A stretch of 64,000 nt of DNA from Phaeosaccion multiseriatum (lineage: Eukaryota > Ochrophyta, other classes). Numbering within the stretch: the stretch's first letter is position 1; each line of letters opens with the position of its first letter. The notes below the pieces were generated by a model, which did no database searches, was not told where the DNA came from, and saw only the letters and a program-made list of their open reading frames with translations. Of the stretch, positions 50,190-62,231 are shown one piece after another. The stretch is taken from contig OZ218954.1 of NCBI GenBank assembly GCA_965112735.1, positions 4,278,001-4,342,000 of the forward strand. Reading direction: 5' to 3'. The translations under genes and the position numbers were made by a program.

Positions 50190-51200
50190 CGCAAAATGGA
50201 GACGGCACTACGGGCCCTCCCTCCTTCGCTTCCTCGTCGGCAGGTCGTCCGTCTCCTTCGCCAGCCCGAAGCCGTACAGCGTCATGAGCGCCTTCACTTC
50301 CCTCGACATGCATGGCCTCGATACAGAAGAAGCCCACTCCTTCAAAACCTGCTCCGCTCTCACCTCGTCAAACAGAGCCTGCTCCGCTCTCAGCCTTCAC
50401 ACGCTCCCTCTTGCTCTTTCCTGATACCTCACCACTGCCACTCCCACTACCTCTTCCGTCACCGCCGCCATCAACCCCCTCGGAGCTGCTACTAGGCTAC
50501 CACTGACGCCAGCCCTGCCCGCCGTGCTCAGCTGCCCATGAAGCTCTCCTAGCGAGGGCTCTACCGCAGCTCGCGCCGACACATGCGCCACGGTTTGCAC
50601 CATGTCTCGGGTCAAGTCGCCCGTCCCCCCTGACCCCATGCCGGCCATGGGCTCGTCCGTAGCCTGCTCTGCCGCCTGGAGACGAGCTCCTCTACATTGA
50701 CGCTTGCGTTCCCGCTCCCTCCGTCGTCCACGTAGTCCCTGTCCTCAGCATCTCCCTCACCCCCATTCCCAGCCCCGCCACCTACATGAGTACGCAGACT
50801 CTTGACGCTACCCGTCGTGACGAACTGCACCACAGCTGCAAAGCCCTCCTCCGTTAAGTCCACTCCGTCAAACGTCATCTCCACCTCGTCCTTGCCCTTG
50901 CCTTTGATGCCCATGAAGCCACGCCCCGCCGGGTCCAGCATGGTGGGGAGACTGCCTGCAGCCGTGTCATGCCTGTCTAAGCGGTTAGACCTTCCTCCCC
51001 CTCTGCTCAATCTTGCTCATCAGCAGCTCCCATCTACCGAGTACACTCGTACCACACGGCCCTCCTTGGCGGCCTCAGAATAGGCAGAGCCGGAAGAGAT
51101 GTGTCGAGCTATGGCGTTGCAAACATCACTAGAAGCATCTCGCACCGCTTTCTCTCTCTCTTCCTCAGGGCACGCAGCAGCCAACCATCTGCTGCCATCC
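50190..51200 (-). pseudogene. Ankyrin/BTB-like copy C, chimeric with AP2-like gene 3' sequence
   Basis: Reading minus: similarity to the region before the BTB-like domain (about 51,045-51,200), then DRHDTAAGSLPTMLDPAGRG FMGIKGKGKDEVEMTFDGVD LTEEGFAAVVQFVTTGSVKS. In place of the usual linker comes DDGGSGNASVNVEEL and, in a shifted frame, AGMGSGGTGDLTRDMVQTVA HVSARAAVE, which mirrors SVNMEDL and MGSGGAGNMTRDMVQALAHA of the AP2-like gene end at 17,030-17,190. After about 50,500 the ankyrin-copy linker and a decayed terminus resume to about 50,200. Frameshifts and the lost N-terminus make it a pseudogene formed by recombination or gene conversion. Confidence 0.7.
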
Positions 51201-51429
51201 CGACCCAGTCGTAAGCAAGGGACAATAGGGCAGATACTTCAGTACCTCATGCTCAAGCAAGGCCAAACCTCCGGTCGGGGGCTGAGAGAAGAGCAACGGG
51301 AACAATCCACTGCCATGTCGGCCCGGCCTGTGCGTGGTGAGGGTGTCTTCTTGTTCTCGTTCTTGTGAGAAAAGTAGTTCTTCTCCCTTCTTCTCATCAA
51401 CCATTCCTGGCGCGCATCTTGTTCCGTTC

Positions 51430-52043
51430 TGCCGCGTCGCTGTCGCTCATGACATCCGACGGTTCCATGTATCAACCAGTGACTCCAAAGCGCCGAAAGG
51501 CCTCTTGCTCCGCCCTGTGTGTGACGGGAAGCACCTCATGCAGAGGTCCTGCGGGTCTCGTTCGAAAGATGAGGCGCTATTGAAGGCCGGGGAAATCGTC
51601 TCGCACCACCGATCATACGTATTGGGACACACAAAGCGGAGCTGCCCACCAAAGACGTCTTCCCACTCTCGCCGGGGCGGGCCCTCCATGAGCGAGAGGA
51701 CAAAGGCCCAGGTGCCTGAAGACTCATCGTCGTGTCGGGAGAGAAAGTCCCCTATCGTGAAGAGCGTGACAAACAGATCAGAGAGCTCGGGTTGGAATGT
51801 GGGAGTCTCGTGGAAATGGGCTCCAATGATGCTCCTCACTCTGTCCGTCATGCTCAGGCTGATAAATGTCTCTTCCATCTCCTGCACCAACGGGCGCCCT
51901 GGCTCCAGCTCCCACTTGGAGTAGGAGAAGCGATTCCTCTTGTAGGCCTCCTGCACAGACGCATTGCGCTGCTCAATGTCATCTAAGCTGCGCGTCTTGA
52001 GGTTGTGATTGAAGGCATCGTTCGTGCCTTCCCTGGTGATGTT
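51430..52043 (-). pseudogene. 2OG-Fe(II) oxygenase (prolyl-4-hydroxylase-like), broken
   Basis: The minus strand encodes TNDAFNHNLKTRSLDDIEQR, then RFSYSKWELEPG, LFVTLFTIGDFLSRHDDESS GTWAFVLSL with the metal-binding H-x-D (SRHDD) and REWEDVFGGQLRFVCPN, the Ofd1/Tpa1-type double-stranded beta-helix. Near 51,585 the coherent text shifts frame to RLIFRTRPAGPLHEVLPVTH RAEQEAFRRFGVTG, which holds the distal His (LHEVLPV) and is followed by TGA where family members have Trp. No start is found: the 5' side ends in the hairpin at 52,085. One frameshift, one nonsense codon and 5' truncation indicate a pseudogene. Confidence 0.7.
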
Positions 52044-52084
52044 CCTTGTTTATACCCACTTCTTTTCCTCGCCATTTGATCTCG

Positions 52085-52442
52085 CCTGTGTCGAACCGAT
52101 CGTTCGTGTCGGGCCCGCTGGAGCGCTACGGCTAATCGTCGCCGAATGACGCAAACAGCTCTCGCATAAGCCCTCGTGTCCAGATGTTCGTGCCCCCCAG
52201 CCATGTGGGTGGCGAGTGTTTTCATAAACATCTGAGCAGAAGGACCAAATGCGCCTCAAGCTGATGTGCAAGGCGCATTTGGTCCTTCTGCTCAGATGTT
52301 TATGAAAACACTCGCCACCCACATGGCTGGGGGGCACGAACATCTGGACACGAGGGCTTATGCGAGAGCTGTTTGCGTCATTCGGCGACGATTAGCCGTA
52401 GCGCTCCAGCGGGCCCGACACGAACGATCGGTTCGACACAGG
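52085..52442. repeat. Long perfect inverted repeat: 172-bp arms, 14-bp spacer
   Basis: Arms 52085-52256 and 52271-52442 are reverse complements with no mismatch seen. Each arm encodes text such as MFMKTLATHMAGGHEHLDTR AYARAVCVIRRRLAVALQRA RHERSVRHR on one strand, looking like a piece of an unidentified coding sequence. The spacer length equals that of the hairpin at 14,293. It lies at the broken 5' side of the oxygenase pseudogene. Confidence 0.92.
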
Positions 52443-52455
52443 ATCCTGGCTGGTA

Positions 52456-52715
52456 TCAACTTTGTTCCAATGGGGAGAACTGATGAGTCAGAGGGCTAAG
52501 TTCCCCGGGGCGGTGAGACATTACTTTTAGACAACCATAAGGGTGTAATATATAATGATCTCGCCACCTCTTGGCCGCCTCCACCGGGTCCTTTACAACG
52601 AACACTTCAATGCCAGGCCCAGCCACGAAAGTCCGGTACTGTGGCGGCAACACGTCCCCCTGAGGGAAGACACGAAAACACTCCAAGCAAGAGGCCTTCA
52701 CGCTCCGAGTGCCAG
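52456..52715 (-). CDS. Possible orphan coding exon
   Basis: On the minus strand, after an AG at 52716-52717, the frame reads VKASCLECFRVFPQGDVLPP, FVAGPGIEVFVVKDPVEAAK and RWRDHYILHPYGCLK before running into low-quality sequence. Ordinary composition suggests a real exon, perhaps the first part of the oxygenase gene now separated by the hairpin. Not provable here. Confidence 0.3.
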
Positions 52716-52838
52716 CTGTAAATTAGATCACCAACGCGATCACATGTTGACAACGATCAACTTGTGTCGCTTGCAAAGTATCACCCTTGCAAGCGAATGC
52801 CACTCTTTCCCGAGCTACTGTGAAGCCTCTGAACAATC

Positions 52839-55800
52839 ATGTCCGGGGGAGGAGGAGGAGGAGGAGGGAGGTTGGAGGCCGAGAAAGTGGTAGGTTCCTT
52901 TGGCATTTTCAGATGAGGGTGGGTGGTGAAAGTTCCGCGTTCTGTGCTGCTGCTCTTACTCAAGCTTCCAGAGGCGGCACTGTGGTACCATCATGGCATT
53001 TACTGCCTCTCTACTTTTTATTGAGCTCGCTCCTGTGGTCTGACAGGTCATCCCCATGTCTTATATCTTTGCCAATTGGGGAGCCCGTCCTTTCTCCCTC
53101 GCCCAACCTTCTCCATTTCTCTCCTTCTTCGCTCCCTCACTTCCTGCTAACACTCCTTTTCGATGCCTAAGAAGGAGTGACATCTACTAAGCAGTACATC
53201 CATACCCCACCCACCCCACTACCCCCCCCCCTTTCCGGTCGGTCGGTATTCGCTCTCCTCCATCCTTCCTTTCCCACAGGGCTTGGTACTGGAGCGCCTG
53301 TCCAACGCCGGCGATGCCTCTGACCGCCGCGCCGCCCTGGAGAGTGTGCTAGACATGGCCAGGAGAGAGCCCAGTGAGGTGGGCAAGCAGGGGTTGCCGC
53401 TCATCATGACGTATCTGCAGGCAGGGCTGCCAGACTCGGACATGACACAGAGTGCCATCGAGATCATTCTCGCTCTCGTGTCTCCGCCCGGGGAAGACGA
53501 AGAAGGCGAGCAGGCCTCATCGGCAGTAGTAGCAGCAGCAGGAGGAGGAGGGGGGGGGGCAGGAAGAGCCAGGGGCAAGAGGCACCGTCCGGGTGTGGCG
53601 GCCAACACCGCTGCCGTAGTGATGGACGACGCCTTCTTCCAACGCGTGCTCGACCTTCTGGAGAGTACCGACATGCTCACTGCCCTCACTGCCGTGCAGG
53701 TAGGGAGGGAGGGTGTCATGTATCATGTATCATTGGTGTCGGGACGGGGGCGAGGACGGTATGTCGCTCATGAAGGGATGAACCAACGAACGAATGAACG
53801 AACCCGTGAAGTCACTCACTCACTCACTCACTCACTCACTTACTCATCCACCAACTCACTCACCCACCCCTCTCTCACTCACTCACTTACTCACTCACTT
53901 ACTCAATCACCCACCCACCCACCCACTCACTCACTCCGTCCCTCCCTCCCACCCTCCCTCCCTCCCTCCCTCCCTCCCACCCTCCTACCCTCCCTCCCTC
54001 CCGCCAGGTACTGCGACAAATCCAAAGGTCGGCTGCCGCATCGCTAGAGACGGCCCTTCTCGAGTGCCCTGCGGTGAGCCCACACACACACACACGGACC
54101 CCTCCTCGCACCTTCATGCGTCATCACCCCATATGCTCTGAACGCCTCCCTCAACTCAACTCATTTCCCTCCCTCGCTCCCTCCCTCCCTCCCTCCCTCC
54201 CTCCCTCCCTCCCTCCCTCCCTCCCTCCCTCCCTCCCTCCTCCCTCCCTCCTCTCTCCCCTCCTCTCTCTCTCTGTTGCAGGGCCTGTCCCGATTGATGG
54301 GCATTCTCGCTGACTCTCGCGAAGAAGGCGTGAGGAACGAAGTCGTTTGCCTGCTGGGACAGCTCACCAGGACCAACATTGAAGGCGAGGACTTCGACTT
54401 CTCACATCCATGCCCTCGACTCCCTACCTCGTGTGCCCCGACTTCTTATGTCGGGTACCCCTTCTTCTTTCCTTACCTTATATCCCTCCCGCTTCGGCCC
54501 TTATCTGAATCCCTTTCACCCTCTCTCTTGGCTCCATCACCCTCTCTCTTGTCTCCATCACCCTCTCTCTTGTCTCCATCACCCTCTCTCTTGACTCCAT
54601 CACCCTCTCTCTTGACTCCATCACCCTCTCTCTTGGCTCCATCACCCTCTCTCCCCTCTCAACATCCCCCACGCTCCCCGCCGCCGTCCCCATCCACTGT
54701 ATTCACCATCCTCGACCCCTTCAGTGAAAAAGTTCGTCGCCTTCCAGGAGGGTTTCGAACGCCTAACCCGCATCATGCTTGACGAGGGCATGCTCGAGGG
54801 AGGCAGCGTCATCGTTAGGGACTGCCTTGACGTGATGCGTAACCTCCTCAGCAGGCAAGTAGTCGCCACCTGTGGTGTGTGGGCGTGTGTGTGTGGGTGG
54901 GTGCGTGCGTGGTTCTGTGTGTGGGTGGTTTGGTGCCTGTGTGCGCGTGGGTGCGGATTGTCCGTTTTGGTTTGGTAGCAGTCGAATGAGAAGTGCAGGA
55001 CCAGCAGCTTTAGATAATACGGCAGCTTGAGTGCCGATAGGCAAATCTGACAGCCGCCGTGACTTTGCGTCTTCCGTCTCTCTCATGTCCCTCCTTCCCT
55101 CCCTCCCTCCCTCCCTCCCTCCCTCCCTCCCTCCCTCCCTCCCTCCCTCCCTCCCTCCCTCCCTCCCTCCCTCCCTCCCTCCCTCCCTCCCTCCCTCGCT
55201 CCCTCCCTCCCTCCCTCCCTCCCTCCCTCCCTCAGCAACGAAGCCCTTGCCACCCGGAACCTTTTCTGCCAGTCGCCCTCTCTCTGCCTGGACTCCTTCC
55301 ATCAGCTGTTGGACATTCGCGTCCTCGCATACCCCTACGCAGTAGAGGGTGACGCCCTCGCTGAAGGAGGAGGAGGAGGAGGAGGAGGAGGAGGAGGAGG
55401 AGGAGGAGGAGGAGGAGGAGGAGGAGGAGGAGGAGACGCCGCTGCCCACCGCTCGGGAATGAGTGACGCCCCCTCGGGATTGAGCAGCAGTGGCGCCCCC
55501 TCGGGACAAGGCCACGGAGAGCTTGTGGAGGGGGTGCATGCAGATATCATGTCAAGGGCACTCACCGTCCTGAAGCTTGTGCTGCACAACCCTGAGGGGG
55601 AGGGGCAGGGAGGAGGAGGAGGAGGAGGAGGAGATCGTATTCATCACCAGCAGCAGCAGCAGCTCAAGCAGCGAGGAGAGCGGCAGAGGACCATCGCTCT
55701 GGCCGGGGATGGCACTCTATCCGCCATGCTTGTGCACTTGGCCTTTAGTCGAGCGACCCCTTACTCCCTCGTGCCTGAGCACTTTCGTATGGAGTGCATG

Positions 55801-58693
55801 ACGCTTGTAGGACGGTTACTGGACGGTTACAACAGCGCCAATCAGTACGAACTAGGGCAGTTGCTTGTTCAGGACGTTGGCGACGGGTCGTTGGAGCTCC
55901 CCGCCCTGCTGGTGGAGGGGGTGCTGGCGGAGACGGATAGGCGCTTTAGTGAGCTTTATCATTTCGTTCTGGGGGCCCTCTTTGAGGGCAATGAGCTCGG
56001 GTGTACTCAGGTGTGTGTGTGTGTGTGTGGGTGGTGTGTGTGTGTGTGTGTAGGTGGTGGTGTGTGTGAGAGTCGTTTATATCGTGCATCCTTCAGCGCC
56101 TTCTCCCTCTCGTTATCCCCCCTCAGCACCCAATCTTCTCTAATCATCTGAGAACCTCCTCCCTCTTCGCATCCCCCCTGGGGCACCCCGAAATCACTAA
56201 ACCTCCTAACCCCGTCACTTTCCCACGCACCCACGCACCCACCCACCCACCCACCCAACGTCACCCACCCACCCACGCACCCTCTCACCTGCTCACGCAC
56301 GCACCCACACCCTCACTCACAGATGGCGAGTCACGTGATCGCCCCCCCCCCCCCTCCGATGGACCTCGACATCAACCAAATGGAGCACTGGGTCGCCCCC
56401 ACACCCCCGGGCAAGATTATGCTTGATCGGATGCGGGCCGCCGCCGGACAACTCGCTTCACTAGAGGCCGCCGCTGCTGCTGCTGTATCACCAACAGCTG
56501 ATGATAGAGGGGGTGTGGATACGGAGGTGTACGATTACAAGGGGGGGGCGGCGGCGGCGACGGCGGCGGAGACGCTGACACAAGGCTGCAAGGTGGGTGA
56601 GGTGATGAGCGTGTTGGTTGTTCATCCATGCTTGTGCTGTGCTGCTAACGGCTCGGTAAACACCCTTTAACGCACCCGTTAAGGGTTAACGCACGTGCTG
56701 ACCGCCCGTTAGGATCAGGTCAGGGTAGGGGGTGTCAGGACAGGACGGGGTCCTATCAACACCCGTTAAGACCCATTAACACCCAGTAACTACCCCAATG
56801 TGGTGCCATCCTTTCATCCTCAGGTGCTTAGCATGCTCTTCATGCATGGGGGCATCGCCACCAAGGAAATCGCTCTACGCATCTCTCTGCCAGACGATGA
56901 CTTCGACGACTTTGACGACGACCATCATAATGGCGCACCACCAACTGTTGGGGTCCGTGGTGGGGGTGGGGGTGGGGGTGCTACGTCTGCCACCACCCCG
57001 CTCCTCCCTTGCATCCTCAAGTGGCTGCAAATCGCGGTAGATCTCCTTCGCTCCGCCTCCTCTGCCTCCTCCACCTCCTCCTCCTCCTCCTCCTCCTCCT
57101 CCTCCTCCCTGCTATCATCATCAGCGGCAATCGCAGCGGCAGGCCCGTCTGATGCCGGTGATCAATCACATTCAGCAGCTGTAGGAGGAGGAAGAGGAAG
57201 AGGAGGAGGAGGAGGAGTTGGAGCCCTAGCCAGCTGTTGCCTCGGTCTCCTCCAGCTCGCATGCCGTTGGCTGCACCGCTGCCCTGCCGCTGCTCAGGAG
57301 CTACTTCAGTCTCCTCTGCTTCTCTTTGTGGTGGAGCTCGCCTCTGCAGATGGCAAACATAAACACAACCAACGGCTACACTCAGAGAGGGAGTCAGAGA
57401 AGGAGTGGGCCTTGGCCCTGACCGCGAGGGAGAGAGAGATGGTGAAAGGGTTGGCTTGCCTCACTCTGGGGCTTGTACTAGAGTATGTGGAGGACGATGC
57501 GTCCGAGCAGGAGCGTTACAGAAAACAGCACCAGCAGCAGCTGAAGCAGGGCGAGGAGCAGGAAAGGGAGAGGACCAGTACCGACGGTGCGAATGGAGGA
57601 GTTGGGGGTGTTAGTTGTGGTGGTGATGGTGGTGGTGGTGAGAGTGCACTATAAGCATCTCGGAGCTCCACCATATAGAGATGCACTAAGGAGTCGTCCT
57701 CCCTCCCTCCCCCCCTCCGTCCCTCCGTCCCTCCCTCCCTTCCTCCCTCCCTCCCTCCCTCCCTCCCTCCCTCCCTCTCTCCCTCTTTCCCTCCCTCTCT
57801 CCCTCCCTCCCTCCCTCTCTCCCTCCGTCTCTTCCCAGGTGGCGGGATGGCAGCGAATGGTGATGGTGATGGGGAGGCCGAGGAGCAGCAGTGGAATCGT
57901 ACTGTGGTGCTGTCTATGGTGGAGGCGAGGGTGGGACTAACGGCCTTTGTGGCGGCCATTGAGAGCGCCAGGAAGCTTTACATGACCGAGAGAGACAAAG
58001 AGGCCAAACGGCAACGCCTCCTTCAGCGCCAACAGCAGCAGCACAGCAACAGTAGTCGTAGTAGCAGATTCACAGATGGCAATAGAGGCACGAGTGTGTC
58101 ATCCGCATCATCATCATCATCATCAGGGCTGTTCCCCGTGGACCCGAACTTTGCGGCGCTTCTTGCGACTGCCGCCACCGAAGTGAGACGCAGGGTAATG
58201 TCTCACTTTACGGGGGGGGGGGGGAGGACGTGGGGGAGGAGGGGAACGTGGAGGGGAACGTGGAGGGGAAGGTGGAGAGGAAGGTGGAGAGGAAGGTGGA
58301 GGGGAAGGTGGAGGGGAAGGTGGAGAGGAAGGTGCGGCGCGATTGGCCTTGCTAAAGATGCAAGAAGAAGAGATTGAGGAGCTGCGGATGGCACTGGACA
58401 GCGCCGAGAGGAGGATTATCCTGACACCAGGCCATGACGAGAAGAGCATCATGGAGGAGGAGCTAAGAGACCAATTGGAGGACACTGAGAGGGCGCTGCA
58501 GAAGTCAGTGAAGGAGGGCAATCGATTACGGGAGGAGGTGGAGGCAGCTCGGGGGGAGAGAGCGATGGATGGAGCGGAGTTGCGGCACAGGGAGGAGGAG
58601 ATGGCGGGGCTGGGGGTGACGGTTACTATGTTGGAGCGGCAGCTGGCGGAGAGAGAGGCACAGGTGGGGAGGTTGGTGATACAACAACAACAA

Positions 58694-58736
<43 letters not shown>

Positions 58737-60772
58737 GGGGAGGGGGGGAGGGGCACGACGGAGCGGAGGAGCAAAGGGACGAGGGGAAGGAGGGGAATCA
58801 CACAAGCTTGCTGTATGATCAACTCGCGGAGATGCAGAAGCGGCTGGACGCTGTCGGTGCTCAACTCGACACAGAGCGGAGGGAAGCGTGTGCGGCAAGG
58901 TTGGAGGCTTCACGCGTGCTTGAGGAGCGGGCAGAGGCGGCGAGGGAGGAGGGGAGGGAGGAGGGGAAGGGTGTGGTGGTGAGTTTGGAGGAGGAGATGG
59001 AGAGGCTGAGGGAGAAGCTCAAGAGGGTGCGAGAGGGAGCCGGAAGGGGCTACGGTGGTGAGGAGGAGGAGGAGGAGGAGGAGGAGGAGCAAGCGGCGGG
59101 AGAGGGGGAGGAGGAGGGGGAGGAGAAGGCGGAACAGGAGTGCGCAGGGAGAGACGGAGGAGGCGGCAGGAGGAGCAGCATGATGCGATTCCAGCAACAG
59201 CAGCAGAAACGGGATCAAACGGAGCAACTGAATAAGGCAAAGGCGAAGGCGGAGGAGTTGGAAGGGAAAGTCGTGCAGCAGGAGAGGTGGCTCAGGGACC
59301 TGGAGGGCACCCTTGCAGGCAAAGTGGCAGAGGCGGAGGCCAAGGGGAGGGAGGCGGCACTGTTTCGGGAGAGAGCGGCAGCGGCGGAGGACGAGGCGGT
59401 GCGGACGGGGGCGCTGCTGGAGGAGGAAAGAGCGCTGCTGGGGAGGGTGAGGAGCGAGGCAAGGAGGGCTGGTGACCTACAGGTGAGTGAGAGGGAGGGA
59501 GGGAGGGAGGGAGGGAAAGAGGGGGTGTGAGGCCAGTTTTGCTTTTGAGCGTACCATTTCTCGAGGCCTTGGCTGAACTGAACGTGTGTCCACCCCCACC
59601 CCTGTTATACTTCCGTGCCCCGTTCTTGCCTCTGTGCTGCCCTCTGTACTGCCCTGATTGCCAGGAGGAGACTCTGCTGAAGCTGACGGAGGCGGCGAGA
59701 GCAGCAGCGTCGGCAACTGAGCCATCAGAGTCATCACCATCATCATCGGGCGGTGGTGATACGGCGGGGGAGGGTCGTCGCCAGAGCACGGAGCACATGC
59801 AGCAGATGCTCACGGAGGAGCTCGAGAAGGCTAAGGGAAGACAAGCCGAGCAGGTGAGGTACATGAGGGGACAGGGAAGTGGGGGGGAGAGGGGAGGGGA
59901 GGGAGAGAGTCAGAGAGAGAGGGATAGAGAGAGAGAGAGAGAGAGAGTGGGGGGGAGAGGGGAGGGGAGGGAGAGAGTCCGAGAGAGAGGGATAGAGAGA
60001 GAGAGAGAGAGAGAGAGAAAGGGAGAGGGAGTGGGAGAGGAAGAGGGAGAGGAAGAGGGAGAGGAAAGCGGAGAGAGAGAAGGAGGAGGAGGTGGAGAGA
60101 GGAGGGGAGCGGAGGGGAGGGGAGGAAAGAAGAGGAGAGAATAAGTAGAGGGAGCCTATCCCTCCTGTCCACTGCCATCCCTCCCTCTCTCACGACCCAT
60201 CCACTGCCATCCCTCCCGCCCGCCCTCACCTTACTTGCTTGCTTGATTGGCGACGACTATAACTTGGGGCACTTGGCAACGACTCACTCTTGACAAAAGC
60301 TGCTGCAGCTGGAGACAGAGGTGCGCGAGGCGAGTGCGAGGGCCGATCGACTGCTCAGGGAGAAGGAGGAGGCTGTGACTCGGGCAAGAAGAGAGGTGGC
60401 GGAGGAGTGGGAGATGAAGCTCTCTCTCGCGCAGGAGGAGTTAGGGACTGCTCGGGAGGAGGCCAAGCGCCTTCGGATGGCAGTGGACGGGCTCAGAGAG
60501 GCCTCCTGGAAGGTGAGTTGGAGTTTGAGTTTGCCTTGAGAGTTTCCTTTGAGTGAGAGTTGGGGTTTGAGTTGCGCCTTTGTGTGAAAGATGCTGATAT
60601 GGACCTGTTCATGAGACCTTACGAATATCGATCCATCCCCACGACCCATTATCGATATCGAATCCGAAAATTAACGAGACGGGTTTCTGTGCCAATCTGA
60701 GGGCGGCCCTCTTCACGGACTTACTTGTGTTGGAGAGGTCGAATAACCCGAACCTGAAACTGAAAACTCGTG

Positions 60773-60825
<53 letters not shown>

Positions 60826-61813
60826 GAAGGTGGAGGAGAGTACAGCGGCCCTTGAGGGGCAGCAGGAGGAGGTGAAGCGCTGGAAGGACGGTTACGAAGA
60901 CCTCATGCGCAATCATACGCAGCTGGAGGAGAGGTACGAGCAGGTCAGGCAGGAGGCGACCCAAGCACTAAACAAGGCGACAGAGCTCGAACAGAGGCAT
61001 ATGGGCGAGAGGGAGGAGGAGGCAGGCAGGGTGGACGCAGAGCGAGATGAGCTTGAAGCGAGATTGAAGGAGGTGCAGGGGTGGCTCGGGGCTTGTGAGG
61101 GGGAGAAGGAGGAGGTGGGGGGCGAGTTGGAGATGCTGAGGGCGCAGCACCGGCAGACGGTTGCGCAGTTGGACGGGGAGCGGCGACAGGGGGAGGAGAG
61201 GGTGAGGGCGTTGGAGCAGAGTGAAGGAGAGCGGCTCATAGCCATTGAAGAGGCGGAGTGTTTGCAGACTGAGCTGCAGCTCTTACGACACCAAGGAGGA
61301 GGAGGAGGAGGAGGAGGAGGAGGAGGAGGAGGAGGAGGAGGAGGAGAAGGAGGAAAAGGAGGCGGGGGAGAGGAGCGTTTCCGCGTCGAGGAGGAGCTCC
61401 AGGAGCTGAAGGACGAGCATTTGGACCTCCTGGCCATGCTCGCCCAGCAGGAGATGGTGAAGGAAGTGGCGTTGCAGCAGGTGGGACAGTGGGGGGGGGA
61501 GGAGGCCGTGGGGCAGGTCTTGCAGGCGGCCAGAGCGGCGGTGGTAGCCAGCTATGGCTTTTATGTTGACTATGATGAGGAAGAGGAGGAGGAGGAGGAG
61601 CAGCAGCAGGAAGAAGAAGGAGAAGAACAAGAAGAAGAACAAGAAGAAGAAGAAGAAGAACAAGAGGAGGAGGAGAAGGAGGAGGAGGAGGAGGGTCAAG
61701 GCTTTGCATATGGAGACGATGGAGGAGGAGGCAGTCGTCACCTACTCAAGGGAGGAGGTGGAGGAGGTGGTGGTGGTGGAGGAGGAGGATCGCAGCAACA
61801 GTACTGCCAATAG
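52839..61813 (+). CDS. General vesicular transport factor Uso1/p115-like (13 exons, 1838 aa)
   Basis: Exons: 52839-52889 (tentative), 53280-53699, 54008-54073, 54282-54384, 54725-54854, 55236-56010, 56323-56592, 56824-57637, 57839-58194, 58328-59482, 59665-59853, 60309-60512, 60830-61813. Phases agree throughout. The armadillo-like head matches p115: LVLERLSNAGDASDRRAALE, VGKQGLPLIMTYLQAGLPDS, GLSRLMGILADSREEGVRNE and KKFVAFQEGFERLTRIMLDE. From about exon 10 comes a long coiled coil, then LQELKDEHLDLLAMLAQQEM and an acidic Glu/Gln tail, the golgin-binding end in animals. The role is tethering COPI/COPII vesicles at the Golgi. At 1838 aa it is about twice the usual length through poly-Gly, Ser and Gln inserts. 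Introns 4 and 5 appear to use GC donors; intron 9 (58195-58327) is short and purine-rich, and a G-run indel is the alternative explanation there. Confidence 0.88.
54176..54251. repeat. (CCCT)n tract in p115 intron 3
   Basis: Pyrimidine tetranucleotide run on the coding strand, about 30 bp before the acceptor of exon 4. Confidence 0.9.
55088..55233. repeat. (CCCT)n tract at the p115 intron 5 acceptor
   Basis: About 145 bp of CCCT repeat running straight into the CAG acceptor at 55233-55235. Confidence 0.92.
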
Positions 61814-62212
61814 GAGGAGGCAAGGGGACGCCCCTGTTGTTGCCCTCGCTTGCATTGTGTCCTCGATTTGATTGAGGTGAAGTCAGTGATGTGCTTGTTG
61901 CCTTTTTTGGGTCAAGGGGGGCATACGCGTGCTCATATGCCTCCACATGTGTCCATACAACCTTTCCTACACTGTGGTGTGCGTGGAGACGTTGGTGGGT
62001 AGGTGTGTGGGTGTGTGCGTGGGTATATTTTGCTCCGTCCCAGGCTGTGTGTGTGTTGGGGGGGGGGGGGGGATTAGGAAGGTTTCTGAGCGATGCGAGT
62101 CGCCAGGGATGTACTGAAGTTCGACGGGCCAGGCCTGTCGCCACGCGGCAGCAACTAACGTGAACGGAAAGTATCGGGACTATTTACTGAAAACGGTAGA
62201 TGTCTCTTCGAT
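61814..62212. other. Downstream region of p115
   Basis: About 400 bp with GT-rich stretches and a G-run near 62,059-62,072. It should contain the p115 polyadenylation site. No further gene is seen. Confidence 0.4.
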
Positions 62213-62231
62213 GAACCTCCTCTTCCTCCTC

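Noticed and set aside
52266-52440. Apparent 59-codon protein in the hairpin arm
   Set aside because: Encoded by both inverted arms with no start context or recognised family; kept only as a note within the inverted repeat.
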